A stretch of 64,000 nucleotides of DNA, from contig NZ_JAAGAA010000010.1 in assembly GCF_010435965.1 (NCBI RefSeq), forward strand, positions 62,001 to 126,000, written 5' to 3'. This DNA comes from Crenobacter caeni (GTDB taxonomy: Bacteria > Pseudomonadota > Gammaproteobacteria > Burkholderiales > Chromobacteriaceae). Positions 16,973 through 26,345 of this stretch are shown piece by piece (within the stretch, counting starts at the first letter, position 1; each line of letters starts with the position of its first letter). The notes below the pieces were generated by a model, which was not told where the DNA came from, made no database searches, and worked only from the letters and a program-made list of their open reading frames with translations. Both the position numbers and the translations under genes were made by a program.

Positions 16973-17497
16973 CTGGTCGGCCTGATGGGTGCCGGCAAGA
17001 CGACGGTCGGCCGCGCGCTGGCGCGCCGCCACGGCAAGACCTTCTTCGACTCGGACCAGGAGATCGAGGCGCGTACCGGCGTGCGCATCGCGACCATCTT
17101 CGACATCGAGGGCGAGGCGCGTTTTCGCGAACGCGAGCGGCAGATGATCGCCGAATTGGCCCAGCGCAAGAACATCGTGCTGGCGACCGGCGGCGGCGCG
17201 GTGCTTGACCCGGAGAACCGCCGCCAGCTCGCCGCGCACGGCACGGTGATCTACCTGCGCGCCAGCATCGACGACATCCTGACCCGCACCCAGCACTGCA
17301 CCAACCGCCCGCTGCTGCAGACGGCCGACCCGCGCGGCAAGCTCGAACAACTGTTCGCCGAACGCGACCCGCTGTACCGCGAGATCGCCGATCTGGTAAT
17401 CGACACCACCCAGCAGAACGTCAACCTCTTGATCAGCCAGCTGGAAGAACGCCTAGGCCAGCCCCCCAAGCCGCTCACGGAGCCCGACCAAGCATGA
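16949..17497 (+). CDS. aroK: Shikimate kinase
   Basis: This 182-residue enzyme phosphorylates shikimate at O3 using ATP. Motifs are Walker [17 protein letters not shown] with the shikimate-binding Asp, ATGGGAV, and the lid/adenine region TNRPLL. Upstream in-frame ATGs exist at 16925 and 16940, but [17 protein letters not shown] is the usual N-terminus of the neisserial type. None of the three has a good Shine-Dalgarno. The chosen ATG lies in the loop of an intrinsic terminator. The stop overlaps aroB by four bases, so the pair is coupled. Confidence 0.94.
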   Translation: MKLAGNFFLVGLMGAGKTTVGRALARRHGKTFFDSDQEIEARTGVRIATIFDIEGEARFRERERQMIAELAQRKNIVLATGGGAVLDPENRRQLAAHGTVIYLRASIDDILTRTQHCTNRPLLQTADPRGKLEQLFAERDPLYREIADLVIDTTQQNVNLLISQLEERLGQPPKPLTEPDQA

Positions 17498-18591
17498 GAA
17501 CGCTCGACCTTGTCCTGCCGGATACCCGCTACCCTATCCATATCGGCCAAGGCCTGCTCGACCAGGGGGCACTGATCGCCCGCGTGCTGCCGCAGCAGAA
17601 GGCGATGATCGTCAGCAACGAGACGGTCGCGCCGCTCTACCTCGAACGCCTGCGCGCCGCACTCGCACGCGAGGGCGTGGAGACGCTCACCGTCGTGCTG
17701 CCGGACGGCGAAGACTACAAGGACTGGCCGACGCTCAACTTGATCTTCGACGCGCTACTCGCGGCCGGTTGCGAGCGCAAGACCGCGCTCGTCGCGCTGG
17801 GCGGCGGCGTGGTTGGCGACATGACCGGTTTTGCCGCCGCCTGCTACCAGCGCGGCGTCCCTTTCGTGCAGGTGCCGACCACCCTGCTCGCGCAGGTCGA
17901 CTCGTCGGTCGGCGGCAAGACGGCGATCAACCATCCGCAGGGCAAGAACATGATCGGCGCCTTCTACCAGCCGCGCGCGGTAGTCGCCGACATGGACCTG
18001 CTCGACACCCTGCCCGACCGCGAACTGTCGGCCGGCCTCGCCGAGGTGATCAAGTACGGCCTGCTCGGCGACGCGGCGTTCTTTGGCTGGCTGGAAGACA
18101 ACATGGCCCGCTTGCGTGCACGCGACAAGCAGGCACTCGCGTACGCGGTCGAGCACTGTTGCCGGATGAAGGCCGACATTGTCGGCCAGGACGAGAAGGA
18201 ACAGGGCGTGCGCGCGCTGCTCAACCTCGGCCATACCTTCGGCCATGCGATCGAGGCCGGGCTCGGCTTCGGCGTGTGGCTGCACGGCGAGGCGGTCGCT
18301 GCCGGCATGCTGCTCGCCGCCGACACCTCGCGCGCGCTTGGCTGGATCAGCAATGACGACGTCGTTCGCGTCGAAGCCCTGCTCGCCGCGGCAGGCCTGC
18401 CGACCCGCGCGCCGGACTTGGGCGCCGAGCGCTGGATGTCCTTGATGTCTCACGACAAAAAGGCAGAGAATGGTAGTGTTCGCTATGTTTTATTGAAGCG
18501 TATCGGCGACGCTGTTGTGGCGAATGCGCCCACTGATATTGTAAACAGCATACTTTCCGGGAAATTTATACAACACTCGTTGAAAGTGTAG
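17494..18591 (+). CDS. aroB: 3-dehydroquinate synthase
   Basis: This 365-residue NAD- and metal-dependent enzyme makes 3-dehydroquinate from DAHP in the shikimate pathway. The recognisable segments are DGEDYK near residue 71, [13 protein letters not shown] near 102, [21 protein letters not shown] near 125, and the metal-binding histidines in [12 protein letters not shown] and [10 protein letters not shown]. Length is normal. It forms a coupled pair with aroK. The 3' end, from about 18460, is less GC-rich than the rest. Confidence 0.97.
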   Translation: MRTLDLVLPDTRYPIHIGQGLLDQGALIARVLPQQKAMIVSNETVAPLYLERLRAALAREGVETLTVVLPDGEDYKDWPTLNLIFDALLAAGCERKTALVALGGGVVGDMTGFAAACYQRGVPFVQVPTTLLAQVDSSVGGKTAINHPQGKNMIGAFYQPRAVVADMDLLDTLPDRELSAGLAEVIKYGLLGDAAFFGWLEDNMARLRARDKQALAYAVEHCCRMKADIVGQDEKEQGVRALLNLGHTFGHAIEAGLGFGVWLHGEAVAAGMLLAADTSRALGWISNDDVVRVEALLAAAGLPTRAPDLGAERWMSLMSHDKKAENGSVRYVLLKRIGDAVVANAPTDIVNSILSGKFIQHSLKV

Positions 18592-18657
18592 CTTTTCGAT
18601 TGAGCCACCCGCCGGACGCTGGTAATCTTTTCCCCGCTACCACATTCGGGGGGTGTC

Positions 18658-19023
18658 ATGTTCAGTGCGATCGCGAGTCTTGCCGGACAGGCCAGTGCCA
18701 ATACGGCGCGCAAGCTGTGGCGTCAGTTGAATTTCGTTCCCCCGCACAAACGCGGCATCGATCCTGTCGGCGAAGCCGAGGTGTTCCTGCACTACGGCAG
18801 GCTCGACGACGCGGTACTGGTGCTGCGCGACGCGCTCAAGCGCGACGCCGGCAACACCGCCGCCAAGATCGCGCTGCTGCGCGCCTACTCGCTGCAACGC
18901 AACGCCGACGGCTACTCGCAACTGGCCAAACAACTGCGCGAAGAACTGCACACCTACCCGGTGTGGAACACCGTGCGCAAGAACGGCCAGGCGATCGACC
19001 CGCACAACCCGCTCTACCAGTAA
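18658..19023 (+). CDS. FimV C-terminal-domain-like TPR protein
   Basis: This 121-residue protein has a tetratricopeptide-like region, VGEAEVFLHYGRLDDAVLVLRDALKRD (about residues 38-65) followed by TAAKIALLRAYSLQRNADGYSQLAKQL. This resembles the conserved C-terminal domain of FimV/TspA, whose full-length members are large LysM-containing inner-membrane proteins acting in pilus function and polarity. Here only that module is present, with no signal peptide, LysM or membrane segment, so it should be cytoplasmic. Its place between the pil operon and the minor pilin genes supports a pilus-related role, but this is inference. GGGGGG before TGTC-ATG is the ribosome site. Confidence 0.7.
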   Translation: MFSAIASLAGQASANTARKLWRQLNFVPPHKRGIDPVGEAEVFLHYGRLDDAVLVLRDALKRDAGNTAAKIALLRAYSLQRNADGYSQLAKQLREELHTYPVWNTVRKNGQAIDPHNPLYQ

Positions 19024-19032
19024 GCACCTGCC

Positions 19033-19434
19033 TTACCGCCAGCCCGCGTCGCCGCTTTCCGCGAAGAGACGCAGGCTTTGTCGTGCGCTCGCGCCCTGCC
19101 AGCCAACCGTGACCGTCAGCTGGAAGCGCACGGGCGAGCAGCGGCTATCCACCTGCCAGCCGACCCGGTAGTCCGTATTCTTGATGCGCTCGTCGCGCGA
19201 GCCCTGCGCCACGCCCGCTTCCCGGCAGGGGACCTGGGCGATGCCGTACTCCCCGCGCAAACGCTCCAGTTCTAGCTCTGCCAATTGCAAGGCCAGAGAA
19301 CGCTGCCGCGCGTCGCCCAGACTCTGGCTGCCTATCCACAGCAACTGCTCGCCGAGCAAGGCAGCCAGCACCAGCAAGGCGAGCGCGACCAGCACCTCGA
19401 GCAGACTGAACCCCGCTGCCGGACGCCTCAGCAT
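19033..19434 (-). CDS. pilV: Minor pilin, PilV-like
   Basis: This 133-residue prepilin has a class III signal peptide: a short leader, the cleavage Gly before Phe, and Glu5 of the mature protein (GFSLLEVLVALALL). PilD-type peptidase should cut after the Gly at residue 8. It is the last gene in a minor pilin cluster that runs fimT-pilW-pilX-pilV on the minus strand. The order and the two Cys in the C-terminal half fit PilV of other species. It ends nine bases from the convergent FimV-like gene. Confidence 0.8.
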   Translation of the reverse strand: MLRRPAAGFSLLEVLVALALLVLAALLGEQLLWIGSQSLGDARQRSLALQLAELELERLRGEYGIAQVPCREAGVAQGSRDERIKNTDYRVGWQVDSRCSPVRFQLTVTVGWQGASARQSLRLFAESGDAGWR

Positions 19435-19436
19435 GG

Positions 19437-20351
19437 TTAGCCCTGCCAGTTGCGCCAGCTATGCGGCACGACGTGGCGCAAGCGCCGGCCGGCGAGGGAC
19501 GCCAGCAGCAGCGGCGCATGGTCGACCCGCGCCTGCGCGTCGGCCACCAGCGTCTGCGCCAGCAACGCCCCGACCAGCCGGCTGCCGGCGGCCAGCTCGA
19601 TGCGCGGCGCGACCAGCAGTCCGTAAACCGTCACCCCGGCCGGGACCGCCAGCGTCTGCCCGGACACCAGTAACACCGGTGCGGCAGCCGAACCGGCATC
19701 CGCCGCCGCGACGGGCGTCGCCGCACCATCGGCAGAGGGCGGGTATGCCCGCAACAGCAATGCCTGCCCATCCTCGTCAAACACACCCTCGCCAGCGTCC
19801 AGCGCCAGCCAGCCGGACAACGTGCGACCGCTCACCGCGCGCAGGGCGGTTTCAAAGTCGGCGACCGTCTCCAACGGGCCGCCTTGCGGCAAAGCGGCGC
19901 TGCGCTCGACCACGATCGCGGCCACCGGCACCCGGGGCAACAGCGGCCCGCTGGACAGCCGCACCGTCACCACCCGCCTGATCTGCCCGTCCGCCGATGT
20001 CGCCTGCGCAAGCAGGCGAAGCGGCTCTGCCATACCAGGCGCTACGCAGGCGGGGCTGACCTGCGCGGCCGCGCAATACCCCACCTGCCAACGGTAAGCA
20101 CCCAGTTCGCCACGCCATGGTGCGTCGGCCATCCCGTTGCCGTCGGCGTCCGCGCCACGCGCGAGATATCGCGCGACACCGTGCAACAGGCCGGCTCGGG
20201 CGGCCTCCTCGACTTGCCTCGCTTGCACCTGCAGCGCGACCTGCCGCCGGTAGGCCTCCACGGCCGACAGCAGGTGGACACTGAGCAGCCCCAGCACCAG
20301 CAACATCATCACCACGAAGAGCAGGGCCAGCCCGCGTTGAGCGCTGCGCAT
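19437..20351 (-). CDS. pilX: PilX-like type IV pilus assembly protein
   Basis: This 304-residue protein starts with RGLALLFVVMMLLVLGLLSVHLL, the PilX form of the pilin-like N-terminal helix, without the usual Glu5. The rest is a periplasmic domain with few landmarks and an Ala-rich middle. It is longer than the PilX proteins of most species, which are near 150-200 residues. It sits between pilW and pilV and abuts both within five bases. The name rests on the N-terminal helix and position. Confidence 0.65.
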   Translation of the reverse strand: MRSAQRGLALLFVVMMLLVLGLLSVHLLSAVEAYRRQVALQVQARQVEEAARAGLLHGVARYLARGADADGNGMADAPWRGELGAYRWQVGYCAAAQVSPACVAPGMAEPLRLLAQATSADGQIRRVVTVRLSSGPLLPRVPVAAIVVERSAALPQGGPLETVADFETALRAVSGRTLSGWLALDAGEGVFDEDGQALLLRAYPPSADGAATPVAAADAGSAAAPVLLVSGQTLAVPAGVTVYGLLVAPRIELAAGSRLVGALLAQTLVADAQARVDHAPLLLASLAGRRLRHVVPHSWRNWQG

Positions 20352-20354
20352 CGC

Positions 20355-21005
20355 CTACTCCGGCAGCAGCGGAGCAACGGGCAGCGCCACGCGCGCCGCC
20401 AGGGCAACCGGCGGCAGGGTTCGCGCCCTGTCCTGTGCCCGCAGCCTGACCTCGAGCTCGCGCCGAACCAGCAGACGCTCACCGGCGCCGGCATGCTGCG
20501 GACACGGGCGCCTGGCTGCGCTCGCCGCGTCGTAACAGGCTTGATCCAGCGCGACAAACTCGAGAGAAGTGACCTCGATCGATGCCGGGTCCGACAGCGT
20601 CTCCCAGCTGCCCTCCGCGCAATCAGTTAGCCCTGCGCCGCTCTTGCGCATCCTGAGCACTCCTACACCGTCGACACGTTGCCACTTGAAGCCGAAACGT
20701 TCGTTGGCCGACGCCACGCCGTCGGCGTAGCGGTCATAGCTATACAGCACACAGTCTGTCGCCGGCAGCCTCAGGTCGAAATCGGCCGAGGCCTGCTCAT
20801 GCTCACGGTAGCCGGTACGCCGCAGGTCCCGCGTCATGCGCTCGAGCAGCGTACCCGCCTGCGCGTGCAGGCGAGTCTCGCTCAGCAGCCGCTGGCCATA
20901 TCCCAACTGGTGCGTGAGCACGAAGGACGCGGCACCCAGCACCGTGAGCGCGATCGCCACGGCGACCAGCAGTTCGATCAGGGAGAAACCGCCCGCACTG
21001 CGCAT
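20355..21005 (-). CDS. pilW: Minor pilin, PilW-like
   Basis: This 216-residue prepilin has the class III signal GFSLIELLVAVAIALTVLGAA with Glu5 in place. Features common to PilW are the LLERMTRDLRRTGYRE stretch near residue 50 and two or three cysteines in the C-terminal domain. PilW, PilX and PilV prime pilus assembly at the tip together with FimU/FimT and PilE/PilY1. One base separates it from the fimT stop. Confidence 0.8.
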   Translation of the reverse strand: MRSAGGFSLIELLVAVAIALTVLGAASFVLTHQLGYGQRLLSETRLHAQAGTLLERMTRDLRRTGYREHEQASADFDLRLPATDCVLYSYDRYADGVASANERFGFKWQRVDGVGVLRMRKSGAGLTDCAEGSWETLSDPASIEVTSLEFVALDQACYDAASAARRPCPQHAGAGERLLVRRELEVRLRAQDRARTLPPVALAARVALPVAPLLPE

Positions 21006-21006
21006 C

Positions 21007-21507
21007 TCAGCAAGCCTCGCGCGTGCCCTCGCCGCAACGGCGGATCCGCCCGACGCTGCTGAGGATCACGCCGGCACGCAAGCCGCCACGGCTCTCCAGC
21101 ACCACCTTGCCGTTGTCGGCTAGCCCGCGCACCGGGTCGAACTCGGTCTGGTTGCCGCTAAAGGTCGTCGAGAAGAGACGGATGCCCGGATAGTCGTCGT
21201 CAGCCAACACCTGCGTGCCGCAGCCGGCACTGCTGCACGCAGCCAGCTCGGAGCGCACGACCTCCCAACCATCCGCAGCCAGTGGTACGAAGGCAAGATA
21301 CAGACGGGTGTCATGCGCCAGCGCCTGCTGCTGCGTAACGCTCAGTACATCCTGCAGCGCGTCGGCGGCCGCCAGCAGACGCCGACGCTCAAGCCAACCG
21401 GAGAGCGCCGGCCACGCCATGCCCAGCAAGACGCCGAGGATGGCCAGCACCACGACAAGTTCCAGCAGGCTGAAGCCATCCGCATGTGCCCGGTTCCACC
21501 CCAGCAT
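21007..21507 (-). CDS. fimT: Minor pilin, FimT/GspH-like
   Basis: This 166-residue prepilin has the class III signal GFSLLELVVVLAILGVLLGMAWPAL with Glu5. The GspH/FimT domain includes LQDVLSVTQQQALAHDTRLYL near residue 50 and ends with paired cysteines. It is the first of four minor pilin genes. GGAGGG lies before the ATG. The cluster's own promoter is not obvious; a terminator for the upstream LPS genes lies only 17-46 bases before this start. Confidence 0.85.
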   Translation of the reverse strand: MLGWNRAHADGFSLLELVVVLAILGVLLGMAWPALSGWLERRRLLAAADALQDVLSVTQQQALAHDTRLYLAFVPLAADGWEVVRSELAACSSAGCGTQVLADDDYPGIRLFSTTFSGNQTEFDPVRGLADNGKVVLESRGGLRAGVILSSVGRIRRCGEGTREAC

Positions 21508-21523
21508 CAGCTAGCCCTCCATG

Positions 21524-21553
21524 AAAAAAGCGGCACCCAGATGGATGCCGCTT
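21524..21553 (-). terminator. Intrinsic terminator after the UDP-glucuronate epimerase gene
   Basis: AAGCGGCA and TGCCGCTT (21528-21535 and 21546-21553) form a perfect 8-bp stem with a 10-base loop. On the minus strand it is followed by a T run (complement of 21524-21529), which marks the end of the LPS gene series. Confidence 0.8.
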
Positions 21554-21600
21554 GATGCGGTCTGCGCTTACTGTAGACCTGCTGCCGAGAAATGCGAGCC

Positions 21601-22575
21601 TCAATCCTTGAACTGATGATAGCTACGGTACCAGTCGACAAAACGCTGCATGCCATCCCGCAGTGACGTATCCGGTGAGAAACCAACCGCCTCGCGCAGA
21701 CGGGTGGTATCGGCGTAGGTGATCGGCACATCGCCATCCTGCATCGGCAGGTACTCCTTGACCGCCTCGCGCCCGCACGCCGCTTCAGTGGCCTCGATAA
21801 AGGCCATCAGCTCGACCGGGTTGTGGTTTCCGATATTGAACAGCGCATAGGGCAACTCGCCCGTCGGCACATGCTCCATCACCCGCAGCACGCCCTCGAC
21901 GATGTCGTCGATATAGGTGAAGTCACGCTGCATCTTGCCGTGGTTGAACACCTTGATCGGACGACCGTCGAGGATGGCGTCGGTGAACAGCCACGGCGCC
22001 ATGTCCGGCCGCCCCCAGGGGCCGTATACGGTAAAGAAGCGCAAACCGGTGGCAGGCAGTGCGTAGAGGTGGGCGTAACTGGCGGCCATCACCTCGTTGG
22101 ACTTTTTGGTCGCAGCGTAGAAGCTAACCGGCAGATCGACCCGGTCATCCTCGCTGAACGGTACCTTGGCGTTGCGCCCGTAAACGCTGCTCGAGCTGGC
22201 AAACACCAGATGACTGACCGGATAGCGACGGCACGCTTCCAGCACATTGGTAAAGCCGGTCAGATTGCTCTCGGCATAGGCATGCGGGTTCTGGATCGAA
22301 TAGCGCACACCGGCCTGTGCCGCCAGATGGATCACATAATCGAAGCCCTCTGCCGCAAACAACGCGTCCATGGCAGCCCAGTCTGCAATGTCCAGCCTGC
22401 GGAAAGAAAACCCGGTCTGCCCCTGCAACGTGGCTAAGCGGGCATGCTTGAGTTCGACCGCGTAGTAGTCGTTCAGGTTGTCGATACCGACCACCTCGAC
22501 CCCGCCGCGTTCCAGCAACCGCTCACAAATGGCTCGCCCGATAAAGCCGGCGGCACCGGTGACCAGAACTTTCAT
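21601..22575 (-). CDS. UDP-glucuronate 4-epimerase-like NAD-dependent epimerase
   Basis: This 324-residue extended short-chain dehydrogenase has the NAD motif GAAGFIG, the Asp that reads the cofactor ribose (VVGIDNLNDYY) and the catalytic YxxxK (YAATKK) after SSSSVYG. NDYYAVELKHARLA and GPWGRPDMA are typical of the UDP-GlcA 4-epimerase group (LspL, WbnF, CapI). It should make UDP-galacturonate from the product of the adjacent Ugd. UDP-GlcA decarboxylase-type or UDP-Glc epimerase activity is less likely. It is 16 bases downstream of ugd and ends the LPS series. Confidence 0.82.
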   Translation of the reverse strand: MKVLVTGAAGFIGRAICERLLERGGVEVVGIDNLNDYYAVELKHARLATLQGQTGFSFRRLDIADWAAMDALFAAEGFDYVIHLAAQAGVRYSIQNPHAYAESNLTGFTNVLEACRRYPVSHLVFASSSSVYGRNAKVPFSEDDRVDLPVSFYAATKKSNEVMAASYAHLYALPATGLRFFTVYGPWGRPDMAPWLFTDAILDGRPIKVFNHGKMQRDFTYIDDIVEGVLRVMEHVPTGELPYALFNIGNHNPVELMAFIEATEAACGREAVKEYLPMQDGDVPITYADTTRLREAVGFSPDTSLRDGMQRFVDWYRSYHQFKD

Positions 22576-22591
22576 GACTCTGCTCCTCTAC

Positions 22592-23911
22592 TCAGCGGCC
22601 AATAGCCAGGTACTCGAATCCCTCGCCCCGCAACCAGGCCGGATCGTACAGGTTGCGGCCATCGAAGATCAGCGGCTGCTTGAGCGAGGTGCGGATGCGC
22701 TCGAAGTCCGGCGCCCGGAACGCCTTCCACTCGGTGACGATCAGCAAGGCGTCCGCTCCGAGCAGCGCACTGTCCATATCGGCGGCAAACGCGAGCCTGG
22801 GGTTGCTCCCCATCACCCGCCTCGCTTCGTCGGTGGCGACCGGGTCGAAGGCGACCACTGCCGCGCCGCGGCGGGTCAGTTCGTCGACGATGACCCGGCT
22901 CGGCGCTTCGCGCATATCGTCGGTATTCGGCTTGAACGCCAGCCCCCACAATGCGAAACGCCTCCCCGACAAATCTTCGCCAAAGCGGGCGACCACCTTG
23001 TCGACCAGGCGCAACTTCTGCGCGTCGTTGGCCGCCTCAACCGCGTTGAGCACACGCATCGCATGGCCGTGTTCGCGGCCGGTCGCTGCCAGCGCCTTGA
23101 CATCTTTCGGGAAACACGAGCCACCGTAGCCCGCCCCCGGATAGAGAAAATGGTAGCCGATACGCGGGTCGGCACCGATGCCTTTGCGCACCCATTCGAT
23201 GTCCGCACCCAGCGTCTCGGCCAGGTTCGCCAACTCGTTCATGAAGGAAATGCGCGTCGCCAGCATCGCGTTCGCCGCGTATTTGGTCAGTTCCGCACTA
23301 CGCACGTCCATGCACAGGATGCGCTCGTGGTTGCGCTGGAACGGCGCGTACAGGCGGCGCATCGTCGCGATGGCCTGCTCGTCCTCGGCCCCGACGATGA
23401 TGCGGTCGGGCTTCATGAAGTCCTCGATCGCCGCGCCTTCCTTCAGGAACTCCGGGTTCGACACCACGCTGAACGGCAAGGCCGCGCCGCGCTCGGCTAA
23501 CACCTCCTGCATAGCCGCCTTGACCTTGTCCGCCGTCCCTACCGGCACCGTCGACTTGTCGACCACCACCCGGTAGCCGTCCATATGGCGCGCGATATTG
23601 CGCGCAGCCGCCAATACATACTGCAAGTCTGCAGAGCCGTCCTCGTCAGGCGGCGTGCCGACCGCGATGAACTGGATCTCGCCGAAAGCCACCGATTCGG
23701 CGACGTCGGTCGTGAATGACAGGCGCCCTGCCGCGGCGTTGCGCCTGACCATCTCGTCCAGCCCCGGCTCGTAGATCGGGATGCCCCCTTGCTGCAGCAA
23801 CTCGATCTTGGCTGGGTCGACGTCCAGACACAGCACATGGTTGCCCATTTCGGCCAGACAGGTGCCGGTAACCAGCCCGACATAGCCGGAACCAATGACG
23901 GTAATCTTCAT
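22592..23911 (-). CDS. ugd: UDP-glucose 6-dehydrogenase
   Basis: This 439-residue enzyme oxidises UDP-glucose to UDP-glucuronate with two NAD+. It has the N-terminal [13 protein letters not shown] motif, the catalytic Cys in [11 protein letters not shown] near residue 260, and the later [21 protein letters not shown] domain. Length and order are normal for the family. Its downstream partner is the epimerase, so UDP-GlcA and UDP-GalA are the expected products for LPS or capsule. A GAGGATTG ribosome site precedes ATG at 23911. Confidence 0.95.
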   Translation of the reverse strand: MKITVIGSGYVGLVTGTCLAEMGNHVLCLDVDPAKIELLQQGGIPIYEPGLDEMVRRNAAAGRLSFTTDVAESVAFGEIQFIAVGTPPDEDGSADLQYVLAAARNIARHMDGYRVVVDKSTVPVGTADKVKAAMQEVLAERGAALPFSVVSNPEFLKEGAAIEDFMKPDRIIVGAEDEQAIATMRRLYAPFQRNHERILCMDVRSAELTKYAANAMLATRISFMNELANLAETLGADIEWVRKGIGADPRIGYHFLYPGAGYGGSCFPKDVKALAATGREHGHAMRVLNAVEAANDAQKLRLVDKVVARFGEDLSGRRFALWGLAFKPNTDDMREAPSRVIVDELTRRGAAVVAFDPVATDEARRVMGSNPRLAFAADMDSALLGADALLIVTEWKAFRAPDFERIRTSLKQPLIFDGRNLYDPAWLRGEGFEYLAIGR

Positions 23912-23946
23912 ACTTCAATCCTCAATTCATTTCTTTTTTGCCAACC

Positions 23947-25569
23947 TCACCGTTCGAGCGCGGATAGCGGCAACACCTGGCCATCCACATTGAACAGGTA
24001 GGCCGCGTCATTTCTTGCCTGCTGCACAACAGCAGCAGAAAACCGGTAACCCATCGTCTCGGACAACACGAAGGGAAGATTCACCGTGTTGAAATAGACA
24101 CCGGAAGGCTCCCGGAAGGCCTTCAGCGCATTCGCAATGGATGCGACATGAGACTCACCTCCCCAGACCAGCATTGGGATATCGTACTGGCGCGCGTCAG
24201 GGGCAAGAAAACCGTGCCCCTTGTTCACGATCTCGCCATGATCGGGGACATACAGCATCAAGGACGTCTGCCTCGGCAGCACATGAACAATACCCGCCAG
24301 CACGCGGTCAGTATGCGCCACCGTCGCATCGTAGTGGCGCACCTCGGCTGTGGAGCTTGCTGCAGACTCCCAGTCGGCATTGTCATGCTGCCGAGCGTAC
24401 GCAAGGTGGCTGCCCTGCAGGTGCAAGACAATCAACTGGCGTGTGCCGGGCCTCAACACCTGACGAAATCTATCCAACAGCCGGATATCCAGCCCGCCAC
24501 CCCGGTTGAAGTAGACCTGGTCGGCGGTATTGGCCATCACGCCTACGCTGGTATCGTGCCGCCCTACCTCGGACTGATTAGAAAGCCAGACAGTCTGGTA
24601 ACCGGCTTGCCGTGCCATTTCGACGAGGTTGAGGTTACGCACGAAAGGCTGGTCGTCACGGGCAGAAGCGAAAGAAAGCACGCGCACCAACGATTCACGG
24701 GTAATGGGAGCGGGCGCAACGGCCTTATCGACAACGAGCGCATGCCCATGCTGGCTAGCCAGGTCCTGCATGGCACGGTCCGCACCCGCGCGATAACCGT
24801 ACAGCCCGTAGTGCCCCTTTGCCGCACTCTCGCCAATCACAAGCACGATGGTGTCCGGACGCCCCTGCGCATCGCGCTCAAAATGGGTGCCCGGCAACAG
24901 GCTGCGCGGCCGAGTGGACTCCTCCATCAGCTTGGACATCTCATGGCGATAGCTGGCAACCGCCATCGCATCGGTCAGCAACTGCATCCGCAAATACGCC
25001 CTACTCAGGGTAGACACCGGGTTGATCTTGAATTCGTACGCTTCGCGTCCGCCTGCGCCAAAGGCGGCGGGCAGCAGCAAATTCAGTAGCGGGAAAAGGA
25101 CGATGAACAGCAGCAGAGAACCGCCCTTGCGCCCGACAGGCTGTACCTTTCCTGCTAGCCAGTAGATCAAAGCCGAAATCGCGGCGAACAAGGCAAACGG
25201 CAATACACCTACATGCTCGATAAAACCTAGCGCCTCATGGGGGTTAGTCTCGAACGCGGAAGCAATCGCTCCCCCCGTCAGCCTGCTGCCGTAGAACCAG
25301 ATAAAAGACAAATTGATCGAGAACAACAACCCGATCAACAGCGCGCCGAGCATCCTGCCCATTCCCGGCAACCGAGCTAGCAGAAAGAACGTCAGCGCGT
25401 TGACCACGACCCAGCTCAGTCGCTTGGTCTGGATTTCCGCAAACGGGTAATACATCAACACAAAGGCGTAGGCCAGAAACAGGCTGAACAGTAGCCAGCC
25501 CCAACCGTTGCGCCAGACTAGCTTGGCCGGTAGCTTAAGACTGAGCGACTGCATGACTCCGCGACTCAT
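23947..25569 (-). CDS. Phosphoethanolamine transferase (sulfatase-fold, inner membrane)
   Basis: This 540-residue protein has five N-terminal membrane segments (about residues 20-190) and a periplasmic alkaline-phosphatase-like domain. It resembles the EptA/EptB/CptA group, which moves phosphoethanolamine from phosphatidylethanolamine to lipid A, Kdo or heptose. The nucleophile region is GESAAKGHYGLYGY, with Ser where EptA/MCR enzymes have Thr; CptA-type proteins also use Ser. DHGEIVNKGHGF supplies metal ligands. It overlaps the preceding glycosyltransferase by four bases, and its acceptor is probably the core sugars of this LPS. Confidence 0.85.
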   Translation of the reverse strand: MSRGVMQSLSLKLPAKLVWRNGWGWLLFSLFLAYAFVLMYYPFAEIQTKRLSWVVVNALTFFLLARLPGMGRMLGALLIGLLFSINLSFIWFYGSRLTGGAIASAFETNPHEALGFIEHVGVLPFALFAAISALIYWLAGKVQPVGRKGGSLLLFIVLFPLLNLLLPAAFGAGGREAYEFKINPVSTLSRAYLRMQLLTDAMAVASYRHEMSKLMEESTRPRSLLPGTHFERDAQGRPDTIVLVIGESAAKGHYGLYGYRAGADRAMQDLASQHGHALVVDKAVAPAPITRESLVRVLSFASARDDQPFVRNLNLVEMARQAGYQTVWLSNQSEVGRHDTSVGVMANTADQVYFNRGGGLDIRLLDRFRQVLRPGTRQLIVLHLQGSHLAYARQHDNADWESAASSTAEVRHYDATVAHTDRVLAGIVHVLPRQTSLMLYVPDHGEIVNKGHGFLAPDARQYDIPMLVWGGESHVASIANALKAFREPSGVYFNTVNLPFVLSETMGYRFSAAVVQQARNDAAYLFNVDGQVLPLSALER

Positions 25570-26345
25570 TTCTGCCTTGCCTTGCGCTTGATCTGTTCTG
25601 CCGCATGCGCGTATTTCAGGTAAGAGCCTACGCCCTTGCCCAAGGCAATTGCCAGACCGTCCTGGCCGGCCAGAAAGCCAAGCTTCACCACGTAATGCCG
25701 GAAAAATGACCAGAAACCGTGTAGCGGCGCGCTCAGCGGAGAAACCGGCTTGCCTCGCTCGGCAAGGTTATCCGCCATCCACTTGGCGTACTTGACCTGC
25801 CGCGCAAACAAGTCCGCGTAGTCCCGGTATGAATAGTGCGTGATATGGCAAGGGATCCGGATATGCCTAGAACCAGTAACGCGGGTATGCGCGACGACGG
25901 GGCTGAACGCTGCCCGAGTCCGGTTGAATATCCGCGACACATAATCCGGATACTGGCCACCAAACCGGGTCGTACGCTCGCCGATGTAGTTGCGTCGCCG
26001 GCTATCGACCACGTCACAAGCCAGCACATCAAGATCCGTCCGACGCAACCAATCAACCAAGTCCGGCTCCAAGCGTTCGTCGGCATCCAGGTTGACGACC
26101 CAGTCGTGTCGGCAATGCGGCAAGCCATGAATCCGCTGCGGGCCGTCGCCGAGGAAAGGCTGGATCAGTACCGTCGCGCCCTCGGCCCTAGCCAGTTCAA
26201 CTGTCCGGTCGGTACTGCACGAGTCAACGACCACCACGTCGTCACACACCTGCTTGAGCGACCGCAGGCAATCAACGATGTTGTGCTCTTCATTGAAGCT
26301 GATTACCAGTCCACTTATTTTATGCATCACGGCACCATTAACCAT
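25566..26345 (-). CDS. Family 2 glycosyltransferase, WaaE/KdtX-like
   Basis: This 259-residue GT-A protein has the N-terminal SGLVISFNEEHNI motif, the DSCSTDRT segment and the LDADERLEPD Asp motif for nucleotide-sugar/metal binding. The shape resembles WaaE-type enzymes that add glucose to inner-core heptose. ATG at 26345 overlaps the upstream stop by eight bases and has AAGAAAT before it; a start at 26327 is also possible. The GC content is close to the chromosomal average, unlike the AT-rich genes read before it, so the compositional boundary is here. Confidence 0.82.
   Translation of the reverse strand: MVNGAVMHKISGLVISFNEEHNIVDCLRSLKQVCDDVVVVDSCSTDRTVELARAEGATVLIQPFLGDGPQRIHGLPHCRHDWVVNLDADERLEPDLVDWLRRTDLDVLACDVVDSRRRNYIGERTTRFGGQYPDYVSRIFNRTRAAFSPVVAHTRVTGSRHIRIPCHITHYSYRDYADLFARQVKYAKWMADNLAERGKPVSPLSAPLHGFWSFFRHYVVKLGFLAGQDGLAIALGKGVGSYLKYAHAAEQIKRKARQK

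Noticed and set aside
23440-23475. T-loop-like GGGTTCGA sequence suggesting a tRNA
   Set aside because: It lies in frame within ugd and has no acceptor or anticodon stem around it.
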